Assembly: GCA_964407285.1 (NCBI GenBank)
Contig: CAYOVG010000074.1
Coordinates: 1-22,156, forward strand
Reading direction: 5' to 3'
Source of the DNA: CAYOVG01 sp964407285
GTDB taxonomy: Bacteria; Desulfobacterota; Syntrophobacteria; Syntrophobacterales; Syntrophobacteraceae
Length of the DNA stretch: 22,156 nt
Each line of letters opens with the position of its first letter. The first letter of the stretch is position 1. A model generated the notes under the pieces. It worked only from the letters and a program-made list of their open reading frames with translations. It ran no database searches and was not told where the DNA came from. Positions 14,562 to 21,436 of this stretch are shown piece by piece. Both the position numbers and the translations under genes were made by a program.

Positions 14562-15233
14562 ATGCCGCCGGATGCCAGGACGCGCCTCATCGTCTCTTTG
14601 GGAACCCCGTTGCTCAAGCTCTGGTTCGGCACGGTCCGAGTACGGTTTCTGGACAACGAGGTGTACACCCAAAACGGGCTGGTGTCTCCGGAAAGCCGAT
14701 ATATCGGAGCCACTTGGCACCGTTGCGCCATCTTCCTGGTCTACCTGCTGTCCTCGCTCCAACCCATGATCATGTTCAGTCGGAGCCGGGACGGAGAACT
14801 CCTGGCGCGTTTCGCACGCTCCATGGGCGCCCGGGTGGTGCGCGGGTCCAGCAGTCGGGGAGGCAGCGAGGCGCTCCGCAGAATGGTTCGACACCTGCGG
14901 AGCGGAGGACGGTTCGCGGCCACGGTGGCCGACGGCCCCCGCGGTCCGGCCTTCAAGGCCAAACCCGGCTTGGTGCTCCTGGCTCAGATGACGGGGGTTC
15001 CCATCCTCCCCATCGTGTGGTCCGGCGGAAACGTCTGGACTCTCCGGAAGACATGGGACCGCACCATGCTTCCCCAACCGTTTGGAGAGATCACCGTATG
15101 GGTGGGAGACCCCATTCCTGTTCCCAGAGGAGGGGCCTCCGTAGTCGGCGAATACACCCGCATATTGGAACGTCGATTGAACCGGATGTCCGAGCGGTTG
15201 GATGCGATGTGCGGATATTCCCATGGACTCTGA
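14562..15233 (+). CDS. DUF374-type lysophospholipid/lipid A acyltransferase-like protein
   Basis: 223 residues from the ATG at 14562; a GTG at 14553 is an alternative, and neither has a strong Shine-Dalgarno. Features of the DUF374 family are W52-H53 (GATWHR) as the probable acyltransferase histidine motif, a GSS-RGG-SEALRRM segment at 95-108 and ADGPRGP at 123-129, followed by KPGLVLLAQMTGVPILPI. The family is related to LpxL/PlsC acyltransferases and is thought to acylate lipid A precursors or lysolipids at the inner membrane; the substrate here is unknown. The open frame continues upstream through tRNA-Pro but is not coding there. Its last codons overlap the start of the next gene. Confidence 0.88.
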   Translation: MPPDARTRLIVSLGTPLLKLWFGTVRVRFLDNEVYTQNGLVSPESRYIGATWHRCAIFLVYLLSSLQPMIMFSRSRDGELLARFARSMGARVVRGSSSRGGSEALRRMVRHLRSGGRFAATVADGPRGPAFKAKPGLVLLAQMTGVPILPIVWSGGNVWTLRKTWDRTMLPQPFGEITVWVGDPIPVPRGGASVVGEYTRILERRLNRMSERLDAMCGYSHGL

Positions 15234-15501
15234 ACGAACCCGAAACCTCAAGTTCGTAGTACAGGCGGCCCTGTGTGTGGTGTTTCTCGTCTTCGGGGTA
15301 GACCTTCTCATCGGCTCCTATTCCCTGGAACAGGTTCCCTATTTCATCCTCACGTTTTTTGCCTCCAACCTGATTATTCTGATCAGTCTGGCCCTCCTGG
15401 CCGGGGCCGTGGTCCGGCGTTTCAGGAAGACCGAACCAGCTCCGGAAACCCCTCCCGAGGAGCACTCTAACCAAGACCTCGATTCCACCTCCAGGGACTA
15501 G
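15223..15501 (+). CDS. Small two-helix inner membrane protein
   Basis: 92 residues starting MDSERTRNLK at an ATG that overlaps the end of the acyltransferase gene by 11 bases, implying coupled translation. Two transmembrane helices are likely at about 11-32 (FVVQAALCVVFLVFGVDLLI) and 40-63 (YFILTFFASNLIILISLALL), then a short charged, Pro/Glu-rich cytoplasmic tail. The family is not recognised. The neighbour suggests envelope-related work. A repeat copy begins directly after its stop codon. Confidence 0.7.
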   Translation: MDSERTRNLKFVVQAALCVVFLVFGVDLLIGSYSLEQVPYFILTFFASNLIILISLALLAGAVVRRFRKTEPAPETPPEEHSNQDLDSTSRD

Positions 15502-15652
15502 CAGGCCGGTCAAAGACGCGATCTGCGTCGTTGGGCTTCATCCTTCGTCACCGCGGCGTACTGGATGTACGCCTCAATCCTCAGGATTCGCCCGCCTTGC
15601 ATCTCATCGTTTTGCATCGGCCCGCCCGTAATAGTGTTTATCAACGGGCTGA
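15502..15652 (+). repeat. Palindromic intergenic repeat, copy A
   Basis: A long imperfect hairpin unit: the left arm starts CAGGCCGGTCAAAGACGCG, the apex is GGCGTAC-TGGAT-GTACGCC (15555-15573), and the right arm ends GCATCTCATCGTTTTGCATC. A side hairpin follows, with CGGCCCG pairing to CGGGCTG. The unit starts one base after the upstream stop codon and ends 62 bases from the convergent ybaK stop. Its relatives are at 16436, 20885 and 22079. Confidence 0.85.
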
Positions 15653-15714
15653 AAGGCGGTTGCCCTTTCCCCTCTCCTGCCTGCCCCGAAACTGTCCCGG
15701 CGATTGAACCCCGG

Positions 15715-16191
15715 TTACGTCCCTGCGGCGGTTCCCGCTCCGCCCAGGATCCGGCCTCCCGTAACCTTCAGAATGTCCGCGGGCGACAGGAGCAGCATGA
15801 CCCCCCGGTTGCCGCCGTTGACGGCCACTTCCGCGTGCTCCAGTAACTCGGCGTCCATGTACGCAGGCAAAGCGCGTCTGCCGCCGAAAGGACTGATACC
15901 GCCCACCCGGTACCCGGTAAGATGTTCGGCGGCGCCGGCCTCGGCCATGGCCGCTTTCTTGGCGCCGGCGGACCGGGCCAGCATCTTGAGGTCCAGCTGC
16001 CGGTGACCCGGCATGAGCACGAACACGAACCCGCCCGGTGTCAGCTCCACCACGAGCGTTTTGATGGTTCGTTCCACCGGATACCCCAATGCCGCCGCGG
16101 CGAACTCCGCTCCCTTCTTATCATGATCGTACGTTTGTACCCGAAACGGAATACCGCGCTGCTTCAGAACCTGCATGGCCCGAGTAACCAT
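15715..16191 (-). CDS. ybaK: YbaK/EbsC-type aminoacyl-tRNA deacylase
   Basis: 158 residues covering the whole YbaK domain: TYDHDKKGAEFAAAALGYPV, then RTIKTLVVEL with the conserved catalytic-site lysine, VLMPGHRQLDLKML, and the signature GGISPFGGRRALPAYMD. YbaK-type enzymes hydrolyse Cys-tRNA(Pro) mischarged by prolyl-tRNA synthetase; related ProX forms act on Ala-tRNA(Pro), and I cannot separate the two by eye. GGAGG 7 bases before the ATG supports the start. It is transcribed alone, divergent from tRNA-Arg. The C-terminal residues after GGRILGGAG are short and variable. Confidence 0.9.
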   Translation of the reverse strand: MVTRAMQVLKQRGIPFRVQTYDHDKKGAEFAAAALGYPVERTIKTLVVELTPGGFVFVLMPGHRQLDLKMLARSAGAKKAAMAEAGAAEHLTGYRVGGISPFGGRRALPAYMDAELLEHAEVAVNGGNRGVMLLLSPADILKVTGGRILGGAGTAAGT

Positions 16192-16275
16192 AAGAAATCC
16201 TCCGTGGATGCATTCTCTCCTATTCGGATTGGATGTCCAGGAAAACCGAAACAGAAGGGAATTCCGCTCAATGGC

Positions 16276-16304
16276 TTGACATCCCGCGAGGGTTTCTATA
16301 CATA
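16276..16304 (+). promoter_or_regulatory. Promoter of tRNA-Arg
   Basis: A perfect TTGACA (16276-16281) lies upstream of overlapping -10 options: TATACA (16297-16302, spacer 15) or TACATA (16299-16304, spacer 17). The tRNA begins at 16315. Confidence 0.7.
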
Positions 16305-16314
16305 GTACGCTATC

Positions 16315-16391
16315 GGGCGATTAGCTCAGTAGGATAGAGCGTTGGTCTCCGGAACCAAAGGTCGTGCGTTCGAGTCGCGCATCGCCCACCA
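16315..16391 (+). tRNA. tRNA-Arg (anticodon CCG)
   Basis: 77 bases: acceptor GGGCGAT pairs with ATCGCCC, anticodon stem-loop TTGGT-CTCCGGA-ACCAA (anticodon CCG), T-arm TGCG-TTCGAGT-CGCG, discriminator A, encoded CCA. It has its own promoter and terminator. Confidence 0.97.
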
Positions 16392-16401
16392 CGGAAAATC
16401 G

Positions 16402-16431
16402 AGGACTTACGGTATTCCGTAGGTCCTTTTT
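16402..16431 (+). terminator. Terminator of tRNA-Arg
   Basis: AGGACTTACGG pairs with CCGTAGGTCCT (one G-U) around a 4-base loop, followed by TTTTT, 10 bases after the tRNA. Confidence 0.9.
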
Positions 16432-16435
16432 CCTT

Positions 16436-16517
16436 CGCCTCTGAAAGATCCCATGCCGTGTATCTTATCGTTTTTCGCCGGCCTGCCCACCATGGTGTTT
16501 ATCAACGGACCGTTATA
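16436..16517 (+). repeat. Palindromic intergenic repeat, copy D (right half only)
   Basis: Only the right arm and side hairpin of the repeat family are present (from CGCCTC to the CCGTTATA end). The last 57 bases align without gaps to copies A and B. The side hairpin uses CGGCCTG with CGGACCG. It starts just after the tRNA-Arg terminator and ends two bases before the ribosome binding site of the next gene, so it would be in that gene's leader. Confidence 0.7.
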
Positions 16518-16531
16518 ACAGGAGGACAGCC

Positions 16532-17290
16532 ATGGCCTTTTCGAATGAAATTTGGGTCATCGGAACGGATCCGCCTTGCCCGCGCTGCGATTACCTGACT
16601 CATATGCTCCATGATCTGGTCGCTCAACTGGATCTTCCGCTGCGGGTAAGGCACCTGGCTTATACGGACGCCGAGGCGAAAGAGTTCGCCCGATCCTTGG
16701 GGCTCGAACCGGGAACGGCAAAAGAAGTGGCCGCGAAAGCCGGCATTGAGATGGATTGGGACGGAATTTATCAGCTGATTGAACAATCCGGAAAATCGTC
16801 TGGAGATTCCGCCGCCGAACGCTGCTGTCCGGCCGGCCCGGGCGCGCAATGGACGCCGCAACTGGACGAAGCACTGCGTCCTTGCGAAGAAAGGGCTCCC
16901 GGCGTAGGCATTATGATGACCCCGGTCCTCATCCTGGCGGGACGCATGGTTCATCAGGGAAGCGTTCCGTCCAGGGAACAGGTGTTGTCGTGGATGGAAG
17001 AGGCGTTCAAGCATGACGCAGGGGCGGAACGTCCCTCGTTGGTCATAGAAGTCCTCGGTCCCGGCTGCAAGAACTGCGAGACCCTTTATAATAATATATT
17101 CAAGGTGTTGAATGTTCTGGGGTCCACCGCCCGGGTCCAGGTGAGGAAACGAACGGACGTGGATTACTTCATGAAAATGGGGGTCTATTCGACTCCGGGA
17201 CTGGTGATCGACGGTCAGGTGGTTTCCAAGGGCAAGCCATTGAATCCGGAGCAACTTCTGGAAATTCTAAGATGGAGAATACCGGTCTGA
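16532..17290 (+). CDS. Tandem thioredoxin-fold redox protein
   Basis: 252 residues with two thioredoxin-like modules. The N-terminal one has C16-P-R-C19 (PPCPRCDYL) and a cis-proline type TP at 130-131 (GIMMTPVLILAGRMVHQG), with an insertion around 85-125 that carries a CC pair (98-99). The C-terminal one has C179-K-N-C182 (GPGCKNCETL) and TP at 221-222 (VYSTPGLVIDGQVVSKG), closely resembling the MTH895/redox-active-disulfide-2 family. No signal peptide is seen, so it should be cytoplasmic. The function is probably disulfide exchange with an unknown partner. A strong AGGAGG at 16520-16525 supports the start. It stands alone, with no metal-resistance or permease neighbour. Confidence 0.85.
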   Translation: MAFSNEIWVIGTDPPCPRCDYLTHMLHDLVAQLDLPLRVRHLAYTDAEAKEFARSLGLEPGTAKEVAAKAGIEMDWDGIYQLIEQSGKSSGDSAAERCCPAGPGAQWTPQLDEALRPCEERAPGVGIMMTPVLILAGRMVHQGSVPSREQVLSWMEEAFKHDAGAERPSLVIEVLGPGCKNCETLYNNIFKVLNVLGSTARVQVRKRTDVDYFMKMGVYSTPGLVIDGQVVSKGKPLNPEQLLEILRWRIPV

Positions 17291-17431
17291 GGAAAACGGT
17301 TCGTTGTTTCAGAGGACTTCTCACCTCGCCCGCTCCTGTTACCTTTTTTTGCCCCGGCCTCGAGAGAGGGAAGTCCATGGACTCCTCGAACCGGATATCT
17401 TACCTCGTACCGACCGCTACTTACAATTGTG

Positions 17432-17460
17432 TTGACATGAAGAGGACTCTCTGGTAGTAT
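17432..17460 (+). promoter_or_regulatory. Sigma-70 promoter of riboswitch transcript
   Basis: TTGACA (17432-17437), a 17-base spacer and TAGTAT (17455-17460). Transcription would begin about 30 bases before the riboswitch aptamer. Confidence 0.8.
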
Positions 17461-17494
17461 ACGACTTGAACGCTTGATGATGATGCGTTTTGTG

Positions 17495-17570
17495 CCAGAT
17501 AAAGCCAAACCCATCGCAAGGTGGGGACGGAAAGCTTCGGGTCTCCTCGAGACGGCCGAGCCGCCTGGAA
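17495..17570 (+). promoter_or_regulatory. GEMM-I (cyclic dinucleotide) riboswitch aptamer
   Basis: It matches the GEMM-I core in order: GCCAAACC, a hairpin CCCATC-GCAA-GGTGGG with a GNRA tetraloop, GGGACGGAAAGC, then CGGGTCT and a second hairpin (GTCTC-CTC-GAGAC) closing with GGCCGAGCCGCC. GEMM-I RNAs sense c-di-GMP or 3',3'-cGAMP and here would control the secreted protein at 17652. In my hand alignment to the Vibrio Vc2 RNA, the base equivalent to ligand-contacting G20 is C (17505), neither the G of c-di-GMP sensors nor the A of cGAMP sensors. The class call is firm; the ligand is open. Confidence 0.82.
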
Positions 17571-17596
17571 GAAAGGGTGTGCCCGGCCGTTTTTTT
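17552..17596 (+). terminator. Riboswitch expression-platform terminator
   Basis: ACGGCCG (17552-17558) pairs with CGGCCGT (17584-17590), running into a seven-T tract. An inner GGG-TGT-GCCC hairpin can stack inside. The 5' arm lies within the aptamer's 3' strand, so ligand binding and termination compete; this suggests an on-switch if bound RNA blocks the terminator. Confidence 0.7.
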
Positions 17597-17651
17597 GGGC
17601 CGGCAGGCTCAACGCGCGCCGCACGGCGCCGGGATCGAAGGAGATCAAGGG

Positions 17652-18332
17652 ATGAAAAGGACGGTTTTCTGGGTAGGGGCTTTGGTTGGATTACTCTTGG
17701 TTTCGCCTGTCTGGGCGACTTCCTGGACATATCCTTTGGAGCAAAAGGTAACCGAGGCATACAACGCCATTTACGGAACCACCTATTCAGCGGATATGGA
17801 AGGTCTGCTGGGAGCCGGTCTGGACGGTTCCGGCGGATTGGTGGGCGCCCGCAATCTGGGAATTTGGGACGGCGTTTTCAATACAAACACGGTAACCGCT
17901 GTCCTCATGATGATCTACGACACCAGCGAAACGCATCCCTTCGGTGTGTGGCACGGCGCCGGTTATGCAACCTTCACCCAGATCTTTGACCCGGGTCCCT
18001 GGACCTCGCCCTCGCGCAATTGGATCACCGATCCGAACAGTCCGGGTACGTGGTCTCCCTACGATCTGGCGGCGCTTCTGGGAGCCGGAGTCGATTTCAT
18101 GTTCGGATTGAGCAACGGCACCAAGTTTTCTTCCGGTAATGCGTACGGGATCAACGGGATGGGAGGCGTCGGCGACTTTTTCATCGCCTACAACAACCCA
18201 TTCGGCGGGGACGACCAAGACTACAATGAACCCCTGATCTATGTGAACCCTGTTCCGATTCCGGGCGCCGTATGGCTCCTGGGTTCCGGCATGCTGGGAC
18301 TCGTCTGCCTGCGAAGACGCTTCCTCCGGTAG
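17652..18332 (+). CDS. Secreted PEP-CTERM/VPLPA-type sorting-signal protein
   Basis: 226 residues. A signal peptide occupies 1-22 (MKRTVFWVGALVGLLLVSPV). The C-terminal sorting tail is VPIPGAVWLLGSGMLGLVCL followed by RRRFLR: a VP-P motif, a membrane helix and a basic end, recognised by exosortase/archaeosortase-like systems. Upstream of the tail, GVGDFFIAYNNPFGGDDQDYNEP resembles the DUF4114 end motif seen in exported calcium-binding-like proteins. It is therefore probably an exported extracellular or matrix protein. AAGGAG 8 bases upstream fixes the ATG at 17652; the frame is open further upstream through the riboswitch but not coding. Control by a cyclic dinucleotide riboswitch fits a biofilm or surface role. 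No exosortase gene is in the window. Confidence 0.88.
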   Translation: MKRTVFWVGALVGLLLVSPVWATSWTYPLEQKVTEAYNAIYGTTYSADMEGLLGAGLDGSGGLVGARNLGIWDGVFNTNTVTAVLMMIYDTSETHPFGVWHGAGYATFTQIFDPGPWTSPSRNWITDPNSPGTWSPYDLAALLGAGVDFMFGLSNGTKFSSGNAYGINGMGGVGDFFIAYNNPFGGDDQDYNEPLIYVNPVPIPGAVWLLGSGMLGLVCLRRRFLR

Positions 18333-18360
18333 TTTTCCAACCTGTGGGCAATCCATGGCG

Positions 18361-18383
18361 ACGGACCCCAAAGGGGTCCGTTT
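18361..18383 (+). terminator. Terminator of the PEP-CTERM gene
   Basis: CGGACCCC pairs perfectly with GGGGTCCG around AAA, followed by TTT, 29 bases after the stop codon. The T-tract is short but the stem is very stable. Confidence 0.75.
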
Positions 18384-18535
18384 CCATGAGGAAATCCGTT
18401 CCGGAAGACAGGGACGCTTCCAGGATACCGCGCCCGGAGCCTGCCTGAGCGTCATAAAGCCATTCCCGGCAATCCCTCGCCACGGCCGGAATCGGCCGCC
18501 AACCCGCCCACGACATGGTATGGTGCATTCCGGCC

Positions 18536-18565
18536 TTGATCCTCCCCGAACACAACGGGTAATCT
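18536..18565 (+). promoter_or_regulatory. Candidate malQ promoter
   Basis: TTGATC (18536-18541), an 18-base spacer and TAATCT (18560-18565). It overlaps the right arm of a 9-bp inverted repeat GGCCGGAAT/ATTCCGGCC (18484-18492, 18527-18535) and an 8-bp one, CCGAACAC/GTGTTCGG (18546-18553, 18576-18583). A start here would give a leader of about 218 bases. Confidence 0.35.
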
Positions 18566-18663
18566 GGCCTCGACGGTGTTCGGTTCCCCGACAAGGTAGC
18601 GGCTTTAGGCCCGCATACCGCTTCGCCCGTTCCAAACAGCATTAGCGGTGGGCCGGTGTAACA

Positions 18664-18789
18664 GGATCGGATGCCGATCCCTCCAATCCTGCAAAATGCG
18701 GCCTATTTGGGTGCGCCGCAGCAACCGTCGTCCCTGCGGCGGCGGATCGCAGGGTTGAACAATCCGCCGATTATAATACGGAGTACTCC
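18664..18789 (+). promoter_or_regulatory. Structured malQ leader with possible H-type pseudoknot
   Basis: A hairpin GGATCGG-ATG-CCGATCC (18664-18680) is followed by two interlocked perfect helices: CCCTGCG (18732-18738) with CGCAGGG (18748-18754), and CGGCGGAT (18740-18747) with ATCCGCCG (18762-18769). Their order gives a classical H-type pseudoknot with loops of 1, 0 and 7 bases, or two competing hairpins. The malQ ribosome site GGAG (18780-18783) lies in a perfect 10-base palindrome, GGAGTACTCC, ending one base before the ATG. The rest of the 18384-18663 gap holds the inverted repeats noted for the candidate promoter and no gene. Confidence 0.45.
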
Positions 18790-20340
18790 ATGGATTCATC
18801 CAGGGTCAGCGGAATTCTGCTCCACCCCACATCGCTTCCCGGTCCCTACGGCATCGGAGATTTGGGTCCCGAAGCATACCGGTTCGTGGACTTCCTGGTG
18901 GAAACGGGACAAACGCTGTGGCAGATTCTGCCTCTCGGCCATACGAGTTACGGAAATTCTCCATACATGTCCTTGACCGCGTTCGGAGGCAACCCGAATC
19001 TCATCAGTCCGGAACTCCTGGTGGAGGAAGGGCTTTTGGAGCCGAAAGACATCGCCGCGCCACCGGCCTTCCCCCCGGAACGGGTGGATTACGGCGCCGT
19101 AATCGCTTACAAGACGAACCTTCTGGCCCGATCCTTCCAGCGGTTCAGAGACGGTCACGCCTCCGGATGTCCCGACGACTTCTACGAATTCCTGGAAACC
19201 CACGCGCGCTGGTTGGGGGATTATGCTCTGTTCACGGCCCTGAAGGAAGCCCACGGCGGAATGGAGTGGACCCGCTGGGAGGAGTCGGCCTCCAAACACC
19301 GTAACGACGCTCTCCTTCAATGGCGTAAGCGGTTATCCGACCCGGTGGAATTCTGGACCTTCGTACAATACCTGTTCTTCCGGCAGTGGCAATCGCTCAA
19401 AGCCTATTGCGATCGCCGGGGCATCGTCGTGGTGGGGGATATCCCGGTATATGTCGCCCAGGACAGCGCCGAAGTATGGGCAAACCGGGAGCTGTTCCAT
19501 CTGGACGATCACGGCCGGCCTCTGGTAGTGGCCGGCGTCCCTCCGGATTACTTCAGCGCCTCGGGACAGCGATGGGGAAACCCCATCTATCGCTGGGAAG
19601 AGATGGCCCGCCAAGGCTTTCACTGGTGGATCCATCGATTCCGAGTGAACCTGAGCCTGGTAGATACGGTGCGCCTGGATCATTTCAGAGGCTTCGAAGC
19701 CTACTGGGAAGTCCCGGCCGACGAACCCACCGCCGTGCGCGGTCGTTGGGTCAAGGGACCGGGGGCCGCCTTGTTCCGCGCCGTCCAACGTGAGTTGGGA
19801 GACATCCGGATGATCGCAGAAGACCTGGGCGTAATTACCCCCGAGGTGGATGCGCTGCGGGATGAGCTGGGTTTCCCCGGCATGCGGGTCCTGCAGATGG
19901 CGTTCGGAAACGACCCCAAGGCGCCCGAATACCGCCCTCATGCGCACACGACCCACTGCGCCGTGTACACGGCTACACACGACCACAATACCACCCTGGG
20001 ATGGTTCACGGCGGAGCCGGGAACGCAAACCACTCAATCCCGGGAGGAAATCGAGCGAGAACGCCGCTACACACTGAAATACCTGGGTACGGACGGAAGG
20101 GAAATCCACTGGGATTTCATTCGTGCGGCACTGCGCTCCGTGGCGCAACTGGCCGTGTTTCCCCTTCAGGATGTCCTGGGGTTGGGAACCGAAGCACGCA
20201 TGAACTTTCCGGGAACCGCCTCAGGCAATTGGGAGTGGCGCTTCACCGCCCGTATGCTCACCGGAGCAATCCGGGAGCGGCTGCGCGATCTCACGGAAGT
20301 GTATGAACGCACTCCCCGACGGGATATATCCGGACGCTGA
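18790..20340 (+). CDS. malQ: 4-alpha-glucanotransferase (amylomaltase)
   Basis: 516 residues, a complete GH77 enzyme of the short bacterial (Thermus-like) type. It transfers alpha-1,4-glucan segments between maltodextrins in the cytoplasm, in glycogen or maltodextrin turnover. Family landmarks are SGILLHPTSLPGPYGIGDLG at the start, GDIPVYVAQDSAEVW (216-230), the nucleophile D297 in RLDHFRGF, acid/base E344 in AEDLGVIT and transition-state D398 in THDHNTT. The mobile 250s loop is present (PPDYFSASGQRWGNP). The start has GGAG 6 bases upstream. The last 38 bases are open in another frame, but the next gene starts 49 bases after the stop, so the two are probably cotranscribed. Confidence 0.97.
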   Translation: MDSSRVSGILLHPTSLPGPYGIGDLGPEAYRFVDFLVETGQTLWQILPLGHTSYGNSPYMSLTAFGGNPNLISPELLVEEGLLEPKDIAAPPAFPPERVDYGAVIAYKTNLLARSFQRFRDGHASGCPDDFYEFLETHARWLGDYALFTALKEAHGGMEWTRWEESASKHRNDALLQWRKRLSDPVEFWTFVQYLFFRQWQSLKAYCDRRGIVVVGDIPVYVAQDSAEVWANRELFHLDDHGRPLVVAGVPPDYFSASGQRWGNPIYRWEEMARQGFHWWIHRFRVNLSLVDTVRLDHFRGFEAYWEVPADEPTAVRGRWVKGPGAALFRAVQRELGDIRMIAEDLGVITPEVDALRDELGFPGMRVLQMAFGNDPKAPEYRPHAHTTHCAVYTATHDHNTTLGWFTAEPGTQTTQSREEIERERRYTLKYLGTDGREIHWDFIRAALRSVAQLAVFPLQDVLGLGTEARMNFPGTASGNWEWRFTARMLTGAIRERLRDLTEVYERTPRRDISGR

Positions 20341-20389
20341 AGACACCGCGTTCAGACGACACGGATCGGTTCAAGGCAAAGGAGTTTCC

Positions 20390-20794
20390 ATGTCGCTTTT
20401 TTGGACGGCCGTGGGTATCGCCGCGGCGGCGCTGACCAGCTTCGGCTTCCTGCCCCAGATACGAAAAATGTGGAGAACCCGATGCGTACGGGATGTCAGC
20501 CTGGGGACCTTCCTTCAGTTTTCCGCCGGAGTGTCCTTGTGGGCCTTGTATGGCTTGGGCAGGTCCGATCCGGTCATCGTCATCGCCAACCTGATCACCC
20601 TGGGCACCCTCATCGCGGGGCTGGCGTTCTATCATCGCTTCCGAAAGAACATGCACCCGGCAATGCCCGGCGCCGCAGAGACATCCCCGCCCGAACCCGG
20701 CTCCCCAGGAGCATCGATGGGGGGAAAAGCACGAAAGCAGGGGACGGAACCCACGGATGTGGACTTCGCTCCTCCGGACGAACGCTCCGCGTGA
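20390..20794 (+). CDS. SemiSWEET/PQ-loop family sugar transporter
   Basis: 134 residues. The first 85 form a three-helix bundle typical of SemiSWEET: helix 1 with the PQ motif at 22-23 (FGFLPQIRKMWRTR), helix 2 (FLQFSAGVSLWALYGLG) and helix 3 with conserved N67 (VIVIANLITLGTLIAGLAFY). Two copies dimerise to carry small sugars across the inner membrane. A 50-residue Pro/Gly/charged tail after residue 85 is unusual, since the family is normally about 85-95 residues. GGAG lies 5 bases before the ATG at 20390; the frame is open further upstream but overlaps malQ. Placement behind malQ suggests glucose or maltodextrin handling (inference). Confidence 0.88.
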   Translation: MSLFWTAVGIAAAALTSFGFLPQIRKMWRTRCVRDVSLGTFLQFSAGVSLWALYGLGRSDPVIVIANLITLGTLIAGLAFYHRFRKNMHPAMPGAAETSPPEPGSPGASMGGKARKQGTEPTDVDFAPPDERSA

Positions 20795-20884
20795 AGAACG
20801 GGCGCCCGGCGCGCTGACAGGAAACGGCGCCTCTCCGGACACCAAGGTCTTAAGAAAAGGATTTCCCTTTCTGTACACCCGGTA

Positions 20885-21034
20885 ACAGCCCGATGATCAA
20901 CAGCACGGCGGGCAGGCTGTTAAAAAACGATGAGATGCAACGCGCGCGAATCCTGAGGAATGAGGCGTGCATGCAGTACGCCGCAATGGCGAAGGATCAA
21001 TAGAAAACAGCAGATCGCGTTTTTCAACGGCCTT
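20885..21034 (-). repeat. Palindromic intergenic repeat, copy B
   Basis: A complete unit in minus orientation. The arms GGCCGTTGAAAAACGCGATC and CATCGTTTTTTAACAGCCTG are inverted relative to each other, with apex GGCGTAC/GCACGCC (one mismatch) and side hairpin CAGCCTG with CGGGCTG. It fills most of the 20795-21082 gap between two convergent genes; nothing else is seen there. Confidence 0.85.
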
Positions 21035-21082
21035 TTAGGTCTGGCCGTCGGCGTGACGTCGGATGGCGTTTTCCAAGGCCGA

Positions 21083-21436
21083 TCAGGCTTCCAGCCGTTC
21101 TCGCAGCCAATCTTTCAGAGGTTCGTCCGGAGCATACACTCCGGGCCTGCGCGCCACGCTTCCCAGAAATCGAAGGCGGTGTTCCTCCGGAAGCTCGAAC
21201 CCTGCCAATTCCACCGCCGCCTCCGAGTTGCGATGGACCAGATAGACCATGGGAGGGTCACTCCACGTGTTCACGACGAAATAGAAAGACTCGTCGCTTT
21301 TGGAACGCACCATGCGCCCATGGGACCAATTGTTCCCCCATTCGAGATACAGGGTCACTGCTTCCTCCGGGGTCATGTCCCAGTCCACGGCATTAATCCA
21401 GTCTTTCCGTCCGGCAAGCTCTTCCCATCCGGTCAT
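21083..21436 (-). CDS. Conserved small protein, DVU0772-like
   Basis: 117 residues, soluble. NAVDWDMTPEEAVTLYLEWG, then NNWSHGR and FYFVVNTWSDPPMVYLVHRN resemble, from memory, the uncharacterised DVU0772 family of sulfate reducers. No catalytic motif, cysteine or membrane helix is seen. Conserved Trp/Asn/His positions in the centre suggest a small-molecule or protein-binding fold. A G-rich Shine-Dalgarno (GGGGGGAAG) lies about 6 bases before the ATG. It appears monocistronic, ending just beyond repeat copy B. Confidence 0.75.
   Translation of the reverse strand: MTGWEELAGRKDWINAVDWDMTPEEAVTLYLEWGNNWSHGRMVRSKSDESFYFVVNTWSDPPMVYLVHRNSEAAVELAGFELPEEHRLRFLGSVARRPGVYAPDEPLKDWLRERLEA

Noticed and set aside
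17490..17651. Upstream in-frame extension of the PEP-CTERM gene
   Set aside because: It overlaps the riboswitch and terminator and would hide the signal peptide; a good Shine-Dalgarno precedes 17652.
18772..18777. TATAAT just before malQ as a promoter -10
   Set aside because: Transcription would start at or after the ribosome site, and no -35 lies at a usable distance (TTGAAC is only 11 bases away).
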